NCBI GenBank assembly: GCA_000727475.1
Contig: KL647307.1
Span: 157,425 to 221,424 of the forward strand
From: Sarcocystis neurona
Lineage: Eukaryota > Apicomplexa > Conoidasida > Eucoccidiorida > Sarcocystidae
DNA length: 64,000 bases
Direction: 5' to 3'
In this document: positions 1-11,340 of the stretch, piece after piece
How the letters are laid out: every line of letters begins with the position of its first letter
How positions within the stretch are numbered: position 1 is the first letter of the stretch
Notes under the pieces: model-generated
Database searches by the model: none
What the model saw: only the letters and a program-made list of their open reading frames with translations
What the model was told of the DNA's origin: nothing
Program-made: the position numbers and the translations under genes

Positions 1-35
<35 letters not shown>

Positions 36-1153
36 GTTTGTATGTCTTGAAGTGCGTTGTAAGTGGAGGCACTGGCGGAGCAGGAAGACACGTGTGTAGA
101 GACCCGTAGGGTAGGATGTGAATTGTGTGTTGTAGTTCTTACTTGTTGAGTAAGGGCGCAGCCTCCCACTGCCTGGCCTTCTAGAACATTTCTGCGTTGA
201 CAGCAACCCCGGCAGCAGAGGAACAGCACCACACAGAGGCGCAGCCGCCGCACTCCCGCAGACAAGGGATGCAGAAACGTGACTGGCACATGTAGGAGCA
301 GCAAAAACGACGCCACCAGGCAGCACTGACAGAGGAACACCGCCATCGGAGAACACCCACATCAGCGGATAGCAGTTGTAGTAGTACTTGTCGTCGTAGT
401 AGTAGGAGTCGCAGTAGTAGTAGTCGTAGTAGTAGTAGTCGTAGTAGTAGTAGTCGTAGTAGTAGTAGTAGTAGCATTAGAACAGTAGTAGTAGTAGTCG
501 TTGTAGTAGATGTAGTCTTAGAATGATAGTAATAGTGGTACTAATAATAGTAGTAGCACAGCAAGGATACGAGTAGTAGTACTAGTAGTAGCAAGACTAG
601 TATTAGGAGGAGGGTAGCCAGTAGTAGTAGTAGTCGTCGCAATAGTAGTAGTAGTAGTAATAGTAGTAGTAGTAGTAATAGTAGTAGCAGTACTAGTAAT
701 AACGTGCATCTACAGCGGGGGAAGAATGCAGGCCGCCTGGGTTGCCGAAGTATCATCAGTTGAAAAGCGCACCACGCAGCGGGAGCAGAGCAGTCAAACG
801 TGATTACTAACAGACGCTTTTCAATCGCGGTCTATATATATTTCTATGGTCGGCGTTCAAGAAAGAGGGAGGTTGTTCATTTTCTTCCTTGTCAGTCTGA
901 CTGCGTATGCTCCACGACCGCAGGAGAGTCGGGATGTGTGGGGGTTTTCTGCTGCTGCTTTTCACGGAGGGCACCTCTCGGACTGGCCTGTGTGGCTGTT
1001 CGGTGCCCGATACATGCACCTGCTCAAGCATGCCTCTACACGTCTCTGTACACAACTGGACATACCCACGAACCTGGAGACACGCACGTACACATATATC
1101 CGCGCAGTGCAAGGAGAGGAAACACGTCGAAACGAGGCAAGGAGTTTCTTTAC
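1..1153. repeat. Left edge: microsatellites and GTA/TAG triplet tract
   Basis: (TC)n(TA)n at 1-34. A degenerate GTAGTA/TAG triplet tract at about 370-705. TA-rich bits near 830-842. The remaining C-terminal exons of the AAA gene would be expected here or beyond, but none is convincing. Confidence 0.7.
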
Positions 1154-1227
1154 CTGATAAGGACGCATATGGCCTCGGCATCGGGCAGGGGCACAAGCAC
1201 CCGCTTAGTGAGTCTCCTAATCGCCGC
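1154..1227 (-). CDS. AAA ATPase core exon 7 (arginine finger, PLP)
   Basis: Encodes AAIRRLTKRVLVPLPDAEAI then CVLI plus two bases. It follows LDE as expected for the family. The acceptor is CTGCAG|GCG and the donor AG|GTAAAG. The next exon is not securely found. A 30-base candidate at 143-172 is phase-compatible but too short to trust. Confidence 0.87.
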
Positions 1228-4200
1228 CTGCAGATAGTCTCGACAGAGCGAGTGCATGCGCAGTCACAAGCTTGGCGTTTGTTGAAAATTTTCCTCTTAA
1301 GATGGGAAGAAAGAAAGACAGAGAGACACGTCTGCGTCCACGTACACACGAACATCAGTCTACGTATCTATTCACATTTCTCTCTCACTACATATATATA
1401 TATATATACATGTGTATCTCTATTTATGGATGCACGTAAGGGCTGCAGGCGGGAGCGACGATCCCCACGACGAGACATTCGGTACTTTCGATCACAAGCC
1501 TGTGCTGCTAGACGGGAAGGCAGGCCTGCATCTGGTCGCACCGAAGAACACACATGTGTACGCATGCCCTTGCATCCGTCCTACGCGAGCGGACACACAA
1601 CGCTCTCCTTGCAGTACGGCAGCTGCGTAGCTGGAAGCAGAAAAAGGCACTCTCTTCGAAGTTTTCTTTTTCTTCTCCTTGAAGCGCCATCTCCTCCGAG
1701 CAAAGCAAAGACTTCTACAATGATAGTGTCTGCTCCCCTACAACCGCTGTCTTTCTCTGTCTCTGTATCTCTCTCGCCTTCTGTTCTGCAGTCCCCGCCT
1801 CTGTGTGTCCTGCTGCACTTTCTCAAGTTCGCTTTCTCAGCAGGGAAGATCTGCTGTGGCGGCCGTCCAACGTGCAAGGGAGCAGCAGCGCTGCGCTGAG
1901 ACCGTTCTTCTTCTATTACGCGAACGAGCACTCCTACGTTTTTGTTGTACAGCGAGAGTCACCCCAGAGCAGCACGAGCTGCTTCTACGTGTACGTGCAT
2001 GTGTATGTCTCCTTTGCGGACCTTGAACACACTTGAGTAGATACAGATAGGAATGCGTACATATTCGTACATGTATACATATGTGTGGCTTCTTGAACGT
2101 AGAAGTTTGCAGCAGCCTTACTTCGTCGAGCATATCTGGGCGATTCGTCGCTCCGACGACAACCAGAATTTTATCACTGCTGCAGCTGCTGACTCCGTCC
2201 TGTACGTACACACGCCGCGCGTTATACCGCCCCACAAGCGCAGCAGCAGCAGCACATTTGCACCTGCGTCCAACAGAAAACGCATCCAGTTTTATCCTTC
2301 TTCCATCGCTGCCCTTCAGTTTCCCTAACGGCGCTGCTGCATGCCTTTCTTCCGCTGCGTACTGACACACGTACGCATACACGCAGCAGGTGCAGAAAGA
2401 GAATACGACAGCGGCAACGCAGCCAGAAAGTAGACAGCGCTCACAGCTCATTCGTCTACACGTATACGCACACACAGGGGTCTTTATACGCAGAGAACCA
2501 CAACTATCTATCGACCTGTCCACTTCCCTGGTGCATATATATATATATATATATGTATACATATAAATGCCCACGCAGACAACTGTGCATGCATGATATT
2601 TATACATATTGAAGCATAGGCGGATACTGCGGTGCAGGCGAGTGCTGAGGAATCACTCTTTCTGGTGAACTTTTTTCCGTGACTTCGTGCAGTCGGTGGG
2701 GGACAATGCGCGCTTGTGCCGTCGAGCGTCAGATGCTGCTGGGGTGTGTGTGTGGCCGCACAGGTGCTGCGAAGGTCGCCCTGCTTCTATTTCTTCCTCT
2801 TTCTTTTTTTTCTTCTTCTGCCCGCCGTTACGCACATATTGGCTTCTGTGGCTCGCGCAGCGACGGTCTGTTTACTTCTGAAGAGCAGGGGAGGAAAAGG
2901 AGGAGGACAAGGCAGACACAAGTCGATGAAAAAGACAGCGCATGTCGTGTGGACAAAAAAGCTCCTGCCCCGCAGCCTCACCATCATCTGGAGCAGCTGA
3001 TTTTTCATTCGGATGCTGGCGTCGTCTTCCTTCTGCAGAAAGCAGCAAAGAAGCCACGGCAGCAACAGGGACATGGCACGCACGACGGCCACATACGTAT
3101 CAACGACTATGTGCTGCTCTCCTTACCCACGCACCTGTGTATATGTCTACATGCGCCAGTATAAAAGAAACAAATTTTCTCTCTTTCGTTCTCCCTGGCT
3201 CTCTTTCTAAACGTTCCACCTGCTCTGGGATGTCTTCTGCGAGAGGCTGCGTCTCCTTCCCCTGCGGAAATTCGCCTGCGAGCGGCTACACATCACGTGC
3301 AGTCGATGACACTTCCGGGCGAAGAATTGCTGCTGCCACTCAACTTGAAAAACAGACGGCAGAAAGAAACGGGGAAGAACAAAAAGCGGGAGGAGAGATC
3401 TACGTTCATATATTAGGTCACGTGACACGTTTACGTAGGGAGTCTGTATATCTGGAGATACCTATATATATACACCTGTATATATGTTTATATACATATA
3501 TACATAAATATATATATATCTATTCATCTATCTCTCTCTCTCTATACATATATATATATAAACACATACATGTACATATATATATATGTAATTGTATATA
3601 TATGTACCTAAACAGAACTATATGGAGATTAGGAAGACAAATGGGTTCAGGACAAACGTATACATATAATATATATATATATATATAGATTGACGCATAG
3701 ACAGGTAGACAAACAGCTGCCGTATATAGATCACGGTGCAGTTTTCGCTGTGCGCAGGAGAGCTTTCTTGGAGGGCCACATAAGGCATGCATGTCTATTT
3801 TGCTCCTGGGGGATCTCCATTGCAGCTGCAGTAATGTGCTTCAGCAGTGACAGAAAACAACGGGATGCATGCAGAGAGCGTCTGGGCTTATACAGCTGTC
3901 TACTGCGCTCTCGCTGACATACACGTACTCCCGCACGTGGCAGTTTTGCTTCTCTCTCACTCTCTCCCTTTATGTATATATATATATACATGGGGGTTAC
4001 ATATACGTGTATATGTCTATAAGGTTTACATATACGTACTTGCATATGAGGTTTACATATATATATAGTTTTGGTTGCAGTGTATAGCTTTTATCTCTAT
4101 ATAGAGAGAGGACAGCCCGTAGATTCGTGTACTTACATACATTTATACTTAGGCAGGGAGGCTACGTACTCATACATATATACGCATACACGTGAACACG

Positions 4201-4709
4201 TGTTCCTCGATTTACAGACAACAGCTACTCAAGCACCTACCTCCCTTTGTCTTCCTCTCCCTCTCTCTGTATAGTCGTACATGCTTGTTCGGATGTATTT
4301 ATACATATATGTATATGTGAGCGTGTGCACATGGTTATATACGTGGTCCTACCGCAGAACTCTACCTGTATTTCTTTCTCTTTGTCCGTATGATATCGTC
4401 TACGGCCACACGCAGAGGTATACGCGTACACGTGCTTTTGTCTACAAACTCTACCCACAAATATACCCACTTCTTCCTCTTCCTCTCTCTGTATAGTCGT
4501 ACATGCTTCTACTGATGTATATATATATATATATATGTGAACGTATGTACACGATTATATATGTAGTTTTACCACAGAGAACTCCATCTGTATATCTCTT
4601 TCTCTTCATCCGTATGGTGTAGTCCACGGCCACATGCAGAGGCGTACGCGTACACGCGCTTTTGTCTACAAAGTCTACCTGCAAGGCTATATATATATAT
4701 ATATATATT

Positions 4710-4740
<31 letters not shown>

Positions 4741-5277
4741 GTATGAATGTATGTATATACATATATATGTTTGGGATGTATATTAGGTTGTAAAGGTTCC
4801 GGGGCACTCTCACCTCGCGCCGTTTGCCAAGAAGAGAGTCAATTTCGTCGATGAAGATAAGGGAAGGACTGTCACACTCCGCAACTGCAGCAGCCCCATG
4901 CGCAGACACCGCGACCAGTCGTCTACATGGGACAGCGTTGACTAGACTAGACGCTATGCCGCCAGTGGCGCCTATTCTTTTCTCTAGCTCCCCCTCTCTC
5001 TTTCTATCAAAATATACATTTATATGTGCGGAAGTGTAGACAGGCCCTTCTGCATATATATGTATGTATGAATGAACATCCTGCGCGTGTGGAATACTAT
5101 ATAGGGACGGGCTACATATATGCGTACTTCTGCAGACAAGTGCAGGCCTTCAAGAGTACCCTAGCGACTTCGAACAGATATATGCGTATGTGGAGAACTT
5201 CAGTCCACACATGCGTACCAACACGTACACACACACAGTTGGACACACCTGTCATAATAATATGCGTATGCAGTCCC

Positions 5278-5308
<31 letters not shown>

Positions 5309-8196
5309 GTGCAGTCCGGCGTGTGTGCCTGAGCTCCCCCGCAGCAGGGAGGAATGGCTTCCGCGCGATTAGACGGGAGGTGTGGGAGACCCGCTCTTGG
5401 GGTGACTCCTACGCACTTCTTACAAAAGCGACAGAGCCACCTGCAGCTAATTCTGCAGTCGTACGGAGAGAGCAGTACGGGTACTACGCCTGTGCCCCAC
5501 CCCTTCCGAGATAAGCTTCACCGTTGATCAACATGTATACACATATATATATATATATATTTCTGCTGGTAGGAAACACGTGTATGTCAGCGTGGAAGTC
5601 ATGTGAATGTGCCCCCGCGTATGCGGGAGAGACGGTGGGCGAGATGGAAAGCGACGCTGGTGAAACAGAAGAAAACGGAAGAACGCCCGCCCGCTGCTGC
5701 GGCCACCACCGCTGCGCATATGCGTGCGCGTGCGTGGGGCTCTATCCCACCTTTAAAAAGGGCCTTAATGAGCGTCTCGGTCTCTCCCTGAAATTTGCTG
5801 ATAATCGAGGAAGGCGTCACTTCGAAGAACGACGCGCCCGACGCTGCCGCCATCCACTTCGCCAGAGTGGTCTGCAGAACCCCGGGACGCCGTGGCATGG
5901 GCGGGGCACGACGGTGCACAGCAGCAACAGCAGCCGCACGTCAGCAAAGTTCGCAGCGGCCACAGCAGCAGCCAAATGAAAACCGCGGCAGGGAGAAGCA
6001 GCGCCCAGCCGCGACTGCAGGACTGCACAGCAGCAGCAGCACCAGCGAGAACTACCCGACGGCACAGGCGGACAAACCTCTCTGCAGGTGGGGCAGCGGC
6101 AGCAGCATCAAGTGTCAGCAGGAGGAGGACCAGGTGCGGAGAACAGCGGCAGCAGCCGCAACATTAGCAGGTACTGCAGGTTCAGGCAGCAGCAGCAGGA
6201 GCAAGTATCGCCAGCAGCAGCAGCAACAGCAGCAGCAGGAGCTACGGTGAACGCGCGTCCTCAGGGGCTCGACCCGTGCAGACGCGTGATGATGAAAAAC
6301 GCGCCAGTCACAGCAGCAGCAGCAGGATGTCGCCAGGGACAGAGTCCTCTGCAGCGGCGTCAGGCGAGTACCAGAAAGAAAACATCAGCCGTTGGCTTGA
6401 ATTCTAGAAATACCGAAACGAGACGACAGCAACGCAGCACGATCAAAGACAGCAAGAAAAAACAGGCAGATCTTCTCTTGCTCTGCGGCAGCACTTACAA
6501 GTGGCGTCGCACGCAGAGCAAGAGGAACTGCCACGCAGGCAGCCGCATCAGCAGCGGCAGAAAGGAGGGCATACAACACGTGACAGCAGCAGCAACAACA
6601 ATAACAACCAACAGCAGCCAGAAACAAGCAGTTGCACACGGCTGGAATATATATATATATTCAGGTATGAATAGCTGTCCTTGTAGTGAGGTTCTCTCTG
6701 CGTGCATATATATAATTATATATATTTATATACATGGGGTTGGAAGGCTTCTCCCTCGCACTTAACATATGTAAACGTACATGTGTATACATGTGTGGAT
6801 GTACGTACGTGTGTGTGCGGAGATTAACTGACTTATACGGCAGAAGCATACTTTGGAGTGCTGCTGCTGAGTTCGGTGTGTACGGGTGGAAACACAGAAG
6901 CAAAGAGGACTCAGCGGAGGCGCCGGGATATGAGTGTGAAGGCGTGTCAAGAAGGCAACGGCAAACGAGGAAAAGACGCCAGAAGACTGACGGTGTGCTG
7001 CCAGGGTCCTTCTTCAGTTTCGGACGCACGCAATGCAACAGCCACAGTCACGTATATTTACACACCAACGTGTACATGTGTTCATATATATATGTCCGTA
7101 GGTGCATGTATTCGCATTTCTCTCTCTCTCTCTGTATGTATATAAATAAACAGACAAGTATACACATTTGCCTCTAATCTCCGCATTTTTCCTTATATAT
7201 GAAAACTAAAACTGCAGGTGTTGATGGAAGACCTCGCCGTTGTGGAGGAGTCGACCTGGGGAATGCGAAGCTAAGAAGCTCCGCCTCTACACCTCTGCAG
7301 TCTATCTACCTCGCAGCGCAGCCCGATGCAACATCACTTGAATGTGCGCCTCCCACGGATACAACTGCGCTGACGCTTGGACGCCTGCGTCGCGGGCTGC
7401 AGTGTGGTTTATAGCCCGTGGTCAAGGCAACAGGCTGCTTGATCCCTTCTGCCGCGCTTCCACGAGAAGCACCGGAAGCGACGAGGAACTCTTCAAGCGA
7501 AGGACCGCCAGACCGCACCCAAGTTAAAGAGAAAAAGGGGAGAGACGAAGAAGAGCGGAGAAGAGAAGAGAAGCAGGAATAGTAAGATAAAAGGTAGAAA
7601 GACACGAAAGCAGCACGTGAAGGAGGCGAAGGAGAGCAGTGGTGGTGGTGGTGGTGGTGGCCGCGCGCCTTCCCATCAGATCAACGCTGCTGCAGCAGCA
7701 GCAGAAGAACGGGGAAAAAGAGTACCTTTCCAGTTCCTGGCGGGCCGAAAAGCAGAATGCCACGAGGCGCTTGGTGGAGTCCCACGTGCAGCTCGGGCCG
7801 GAGAATGGGATTGATGATCTTATCGCTGCACGCGTCTCGCAATCAATCTACAAATCGATCTGCAGGCGGTAGTTCGACTGCACCATCCACCATATATATA
7901 TATATATACATACATATATAAATAAATATATACATATATATATACACACATATACACATATATATATACATGTATACAGATTTGTGAATACATGTGAGCA
8001 CAGAATGACATAGAATGAGATAGAAGCAGTCAATCATGTAGATCTAAATGTGCCTCTGTCTCATAAATGTATATATGTACACACAGAGAGAGGTTTGCAC
8101 TCACTCGATTCTACATAGACGTGTGTATGCGTATATATATATATATATATATATTTCCATTGATATATACATACAGATTTACCTACGCATGTATAC

Positions 8197-8227
<31 letters not shown>

Positions 8228-9848
8228 GAGAGAGATAAATAGAGAGAGAGAGACAAGCATGTATACATACACAGTTATCTACATATGTATATACATATAT
8301 ATATATAGATAGATAGATTGATAGATATATGTAGAGAGAGACAAGCTTCATCAATCCTGTGGAAGTATATCTCACCAGATACATACGTATGTATATATGT
8401 ATATATATACATATGTATAAGGGAAGTCATCCCTACGCATATACGCAGGTGATCACAACTTCGACGTCACTGACAGCAATAAGTTCTGTAAAGGATACCA
8501 TACAAACGGGCGGCGCTCGGACTTAAGAGCAGGTGACGCGGTTGCTGTGAGTTCAACTAATACATCTTCTATGAACGAAAGTCAGTTATAAGCGCGAAAT
8601 TCGCCATACACTCTTAGCAAACACTATCAGAGCTTGGATAGCGGAGAAAGACACTGCAGCGTTGGTCAGCTCTGATACATTCTTCGGCGGGTGTCCAGTC
8701 GAGAAGGATGTAATTATCAAAGGTCGTATCCATGCGAGTGCATTTCTATAGAGTCAGAGAAACCCGCAGGCGCACACCTGGGGGTCGGGAGTCGTTCTAT
8801 GTCTCCTCCTACATCCGCAAATGCAGGGTCACCCGTGGACAGGATTAAGGCAGTTTCCCTGGTCTCTGTCAGAGTGAATCTCTCTCCTCTCTGTCAGAGC
8901 GAGTTTCGCTCCTCTGCATCAAAGTAAGTTTCTCTCCTTTCTGTGAGGGTGGGCTTTTCTGCTGTTTGAGATTGAGTTGCTCCTACTCTCTCTGAGTTTC
9001 TGTCCTCCTTTCTATCAGTGAGTTTCTCTTCCCCTCTGTGAGAGTGCGTTCCTCCTCTCTTCGTCATAGTGAGTCTCATCCTGTTGCCTGTGAGAGTGAG
9101 TTTCCCTTCTCTATGACGGTAAGTCCCGCTGCCTTCTTTGAATGAGTTTTTTCCCTGTCTGATTGCTTCTCTGCTCACTGCGTTTCTCTGCCGAGAGAGG
9201 TATTTTATTCTCTGTGTAAAGTTCTCTCTGCGTTTTGAGTCAGGCTCTCGATGCTCTATTTCTCTGAAAAGGCAAAGGCATTGTGCAGGCGTACGCGACG
9301 TGTGTGGCAAAACGCGCGTCTTCACACGGAGAAGAAAGAGTACACGTAGTCGCACACAGGAGGAAGGAACAGGTTCTCGGAAAGTACGTGTCGATACCGG
9401 CACGAGAACGGGACAAGGGGAGAAGAAGGAGGAGGACACGCCGCAAGCGCCGACGGGAGGGGGAGAAGGAAGAAGGAAGAAACGGAGAGCATGTCTCGCG
9501 AACTGCAGCTTCCGGCTAGAAAGCTGCGCAGAATTGAGGAAATGCCTACATACTTTCGCTGTGGTGGACACCGAGAAAGGCAGACCGAGAAGGGCCACCA
9601 CAGTCTGCCTCTATTCAGTGGAACTGTGCGAGCAGGAAACCTGCAGCTATGATCTGTACGAGAAAATATCGCCTTTTTGAGACGCGAGGACGTGTGCCGT
9701 ATGCACCACGCAGAGAAGGCATGAACGCCGCACACGCATCGGAGAAGAAGCAGAGGCTGCTGTTGTCGCTGTTGGTGTGGGGTGACTGTTGCCGCCCGTA
9801 CCACAGGAGCTTCTTCACCCGATGAAGGCCGGCGATTTCATTTGCGCC
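1154..9848 (-). CDS. Meiotic-clade AAA ATPase (spastin/fidgetin/VPS4-like), partial, at least 7 exons
   Basis: Exons with closing phases: 9848-9802, 7825-7726, 5871-5751, 4884-4814, 3032-2982, 2199-2122, 1227-1154. Together they give about 180 residues. In this partial numbering: ANEIAGLHRVKKLL (IAGL box, 1-15), RPELHVGL, Walker A GPPGTGKT 43-50, pore loop 1 SKFQGE (Phe76), Walker B LIFIDEID with Asp102-Glu103, GATNRPDMLDE (sensor 1, Asn149), RRLTKRVLVPLP (Arg160-161, arginine-finger region). The meiotic clade of AAA proteins remodels microtubules (spastin, katanin, fidgetin) or ESCRT-III (VPS4). The substrate here cannot be told from sequence. RPEL.GL favours a spastin/fidgetin relation over Cdc48 or proteasomal ATPases. 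No sensor-2/C-terminal lid exon was identified below 1154, so the gene may run off the window. The true N-terminus is unknown; two candidate upstream exons are listed separately. Confidence 0.88.
1228..2121 (-). other. AAA gene intron between exons 7 and 6 (894 bp)
   Basis: GTAAGG to CTGCAG. It contains a short TA array at about 1390-1410 and otherwise unique sequence with pyrimidine-rich patches on the plus strand. Confidence 0.7.
2122..2199 (-). CDS. AAA ATPase core exon 6 (sensor 1)
   Basis: Encodes DGVSSCSSDKILVVVGATNR then PDMLDE. The acceptor is TACAG|GAC and the donor GAA|GTAAGG. Phase 0 on both sides. Confidence 0.9.
2200..2981 (-). other. AAA gene intron between exons 6 and 5 (782 bp)
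   Basis: GTGAGG to TACAG. Contains a TA array at about 2537-2566 and a T/C run at 2790-2822. No coding signal. Confidence 0.7.
2982..3032 (-). CDS. AAA ATPase core exon 5 (51 bp)
   Basis: Encodes 17 residues, KEDDASIRMKNQLLQMM, filling the position of the family's EASRRIKTEFLVQM helix. The acceptor is CTTCTGCAG|AAG and the donor ATG|GTGAGG, phase 0 at both ends. Confidence 0.85.
3033..4813 (-). repeat. AAA gene intron between exons 5 and 4 (1781 bp) with TA arrays and a 222-bp dimer
   Basis: GTGAGA to CTTCTGCAG. TATATA-rich at 3457-3690 and 4686-4770. A GGTTTACATATACGT-type unit recurs about three times at 3985-4068. The 222-bp dimer at 4249-4690 is listed separately. Confidence 0.8.
4249..4690. 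repeat. 222-bp imperfect tandem duplication
   Basis: Both copies share CTCTCTGTATAGTCGTACAT (4265 and 4487), then ACATGCTT, CCTACCGCAG/TTACCACAG, TCCGTATG, CACGGCCACA or ACGGCCACAC, and GCTTTTGTCTACAAA. The period measured between GTATAG sites is 222 bases. Confidence 0.88.
4814..4884 (-). CDS. AAA ATPase core exon 4 (Walker B)
   Basis: Encodes VAECDSPSLIFIDEIDSLLG followed by KRRE. The acceptor GCTGCTGCAG|TT abuts a short CTG run. The donor is GAG|GTGAGA, phase 0. Confidence 0.92.
4885..5750 (-). other. AAA gene intron between exons 4 and 3 (866 bp)
   Basis: GTGGGA to GCTGCAG. Contains TA arrays at about 5281-5308 and 5542-5562. No coding signal. Confidence 0.7.
5751..5871 (-). CDS. AAA ATPase core exon 3 (Walker A Thr, pore loop 1)
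   Basis: Begins TTLAKWMAAASGASFFEV, then TPSSIISKFQGETETLIKAL and FK plus one base. Pore loop 1 carries Phe where Trp or Tyr is usual. The acceptor is TTCTGCAG|ACC and the donor G|GTGGGA. Confidence 0.9.
5872..7725 (-). repeat. AAA gene intron between exons 3 and 2 (1854 bp), CAG-rich on +
   Basis: GTACTC to TTCTGCAG. The plus strand is CAG/GCA-rich at about 5920-6640, followed by TA arrays near 6645-6740. On the gene's sense strand these are CTG repeats lying upstream of the exon 3 acceptor. Gln-rich plus-strand frames here are repeat artefacts. Confidence 0.8.
7726..7825 (-). CDS. AAA ATPase core exon 2 (Walker A up to Lys)
   Basis: Encodes a completed Cys, then DKIINPILRPELHVGLHQ, APRGILLFGPPGTGK. 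It ends exactly after the Walker A lysine (AAG|GTACTC). The start GTGCAG|C matches the two-base carry of the preceding exon. Confidence 0.88.
7826..9801 (-). repeat. AAA gene intron between exons 2 and 1 (1976 bp)
   Basis: GTACGG to GTGCAG. TATATACA arrays at about 7890-8420. A degenerate tandem array at about 8860-9160 based on CTCTGTGAGAGTGAGTTTCT. GA-rich unique sequence after 9350. Confidence 0.75.
8860..9160. repeat. Degenerate ~30-bp tandem array
   Basis: Variants of CTGTCAGAGTGAGTTTCTCT recur about nine times on the plus strand, for example near 8865, 8895, 8922, 8940, 9015, 9035, 9065 and 9090. Spacing is irregular and copies are diverged. Confidence 0.7.
9802..9848 (-). CDS. AAA ATPase core exon 1 (IAGL box)
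   Basis: Encodes GANEIAGLHRVKKLL plus two bases of the next codon (TG). The acceptor is ACTGCAG|GGC, with an in-frame stop just upstream that fixes the exon start. The donor is TG|GTACGG. Confidence 0.78.
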
Positions 9849-11235
9849 CTGCAGTCAAGAAATCCTCGCACACGACATGCAGTGCTCCCCGTGGTGGTCG
9901 CCGACTCTCAGCGTTTCCTTACCGAGGCAGACACACGTTTTCCCACCAGTTTTATCTACCTCGATAGGCCATTGACACACACCCCTTGCTGTCGAGTACA
10001 GAATACCACACTCACGTCTATTTATACATGTTCGCACACGTCCCTCCCTGGACTTCTTCTAAATATGCGATAGTGGGGCGCACACAAACGTGGAGACGAA
10101 CGTACAACTGAGTATGCGTAGTACTGTGCTGCACGCAGGCTCCCCTTCTGGAAGCACTCTGACGTCTACTGTCCGTGAGACAGCCGTGCAGGCATTCCCC
10201 GTCGGCGCCCACGCATACGTGCAAGCATTTCGTCTCTGCCTGCGCACGCGAGCGCGTCAGAGCGTGCTCGCTCACACGTGGATGCGTTTGCAAAGGAGCA
10301 ATTTGCACACACGTGACGCCCTGCAGAGGACGAGTGCGCGAGTGGGATGGCTTTGGCAGAGAGCAGCCAAAATGCCTGCCTCAGAATGGGGCAAGCTCGG
10401 CAGCGTGAATCAGTTTGCGCATCTGTATCGAGGAAAGCGCGAGGCAGACGTCAGGCTGTCTACATCTACGTACGTGCTCTCTGGATCCCGGCAGTGTACA
10501 CAACAACGCATCATCGCCGACAACCGTGTACAGGTGAGAGAGAAAGAAAGTACGAGAGCAGATTACCTACGCCTACAGACATGTGCATCTCTATGCGTGC
10601 AGGGCTACAAGAGGTTTACGCAGGAGAAACCCTTTGGCGTTCCACGCAGTTTCTGTGGACCGAGGAGGCCACACACACGTATCTCTTCGCCCTCGGCGTC
10701 GCGCAATGCTATCACTCAAATTCTGCAGAAAGAGGTTGCATGCAGCAGTGCGTCAAGAGCCGAGCAACAGCCGTGTGGAAGACGGACGCCTCGTGGCGTG
10801 TCGTCGAAGCGCAAAGGAGAATGTACGGCGCGGTGTTACAGCGGTCCACGCTCGGCGGCGTTCTTCGAAGAGGAAGTTTTCTTCCCGTAGGGGGGGGGAG
10901 GGGGAGAGGATGATGTCACACGTGAACGAAAGTGGGAAGGAAACCAGTAAGGCCGTCGAGTGAAAAGCAAGTGCTCGCTGCACGTGGAATGGCCACGGCT
11001 GTCCAGAGTAATTCTGGTGTGTGCAGAGGACCGTGTTCTACCAGTATTCGCAGACGCAACGACGAGGAAAAGTGAGAGTGCATGCACATGAGAATATTTG
11101 GAAAAGGAAGAACGGTGAAGAAGTTCCCAAAAGTTCGGCGACTACGATGGCCTTCCTTCCGGAAGAAAAATTGCCGGCTGCAGCAGTTCCTCTACACACA
11201 ACGTTGCGCCGTGTAGGTAGAAGAGACGGAGTTAC
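9849..11235 (-). other. AAA gene presumed intron (1387 bp)
   Basis: If the candidate exon at 11236-11340 is real, this is its downstream intron (GTAACT to CTGCAG). It is unique, GC-rich and low in microsatellites. Several open frames exist on both strands but none is recognisable. Confidence 0.5.
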
Positions 11236-11340
11236 TTGGGAAGCTGCAGCAGCTCCGCGCGTCGAGCGCTCAGGAGGCGCAAGACGCATGCGCAGAACCC
11301 ACTGCAAAATATCGGGTGTCACGTCGCCACCAAGCAGCTC
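11236..11340 (-). CDS. Candidate upstream exon of the AAA ATPase gene
   Basis: A 105-base open segment bounded by a good acceptor (pyrimidine-rich, CGACTGCAG|GAG) and donor (CAA|GTAACT). It is in phase 0 with the next confirmed exon and encodes ELLGGDVTPDILQWVLRMRL followed by a charged and Ala-rich stretch. No family match is recognised. The support is splice sites, phase and position. Confidence 0.4.

Noticed and set aside
143..172. Phase-compatible 30-base candidate for the next AAA exon (QWEAAPLLN)
   Set aside because: Too short and without family similarity; could be chance.
9789..10073. Plus-strand frame with a protein-like composition (ELLHPMKAGDFICALQSRN)
   Set aside because: It is opposite the AAA exon 9802-9848, whose minus-strand reading matches a known family and splice phases.
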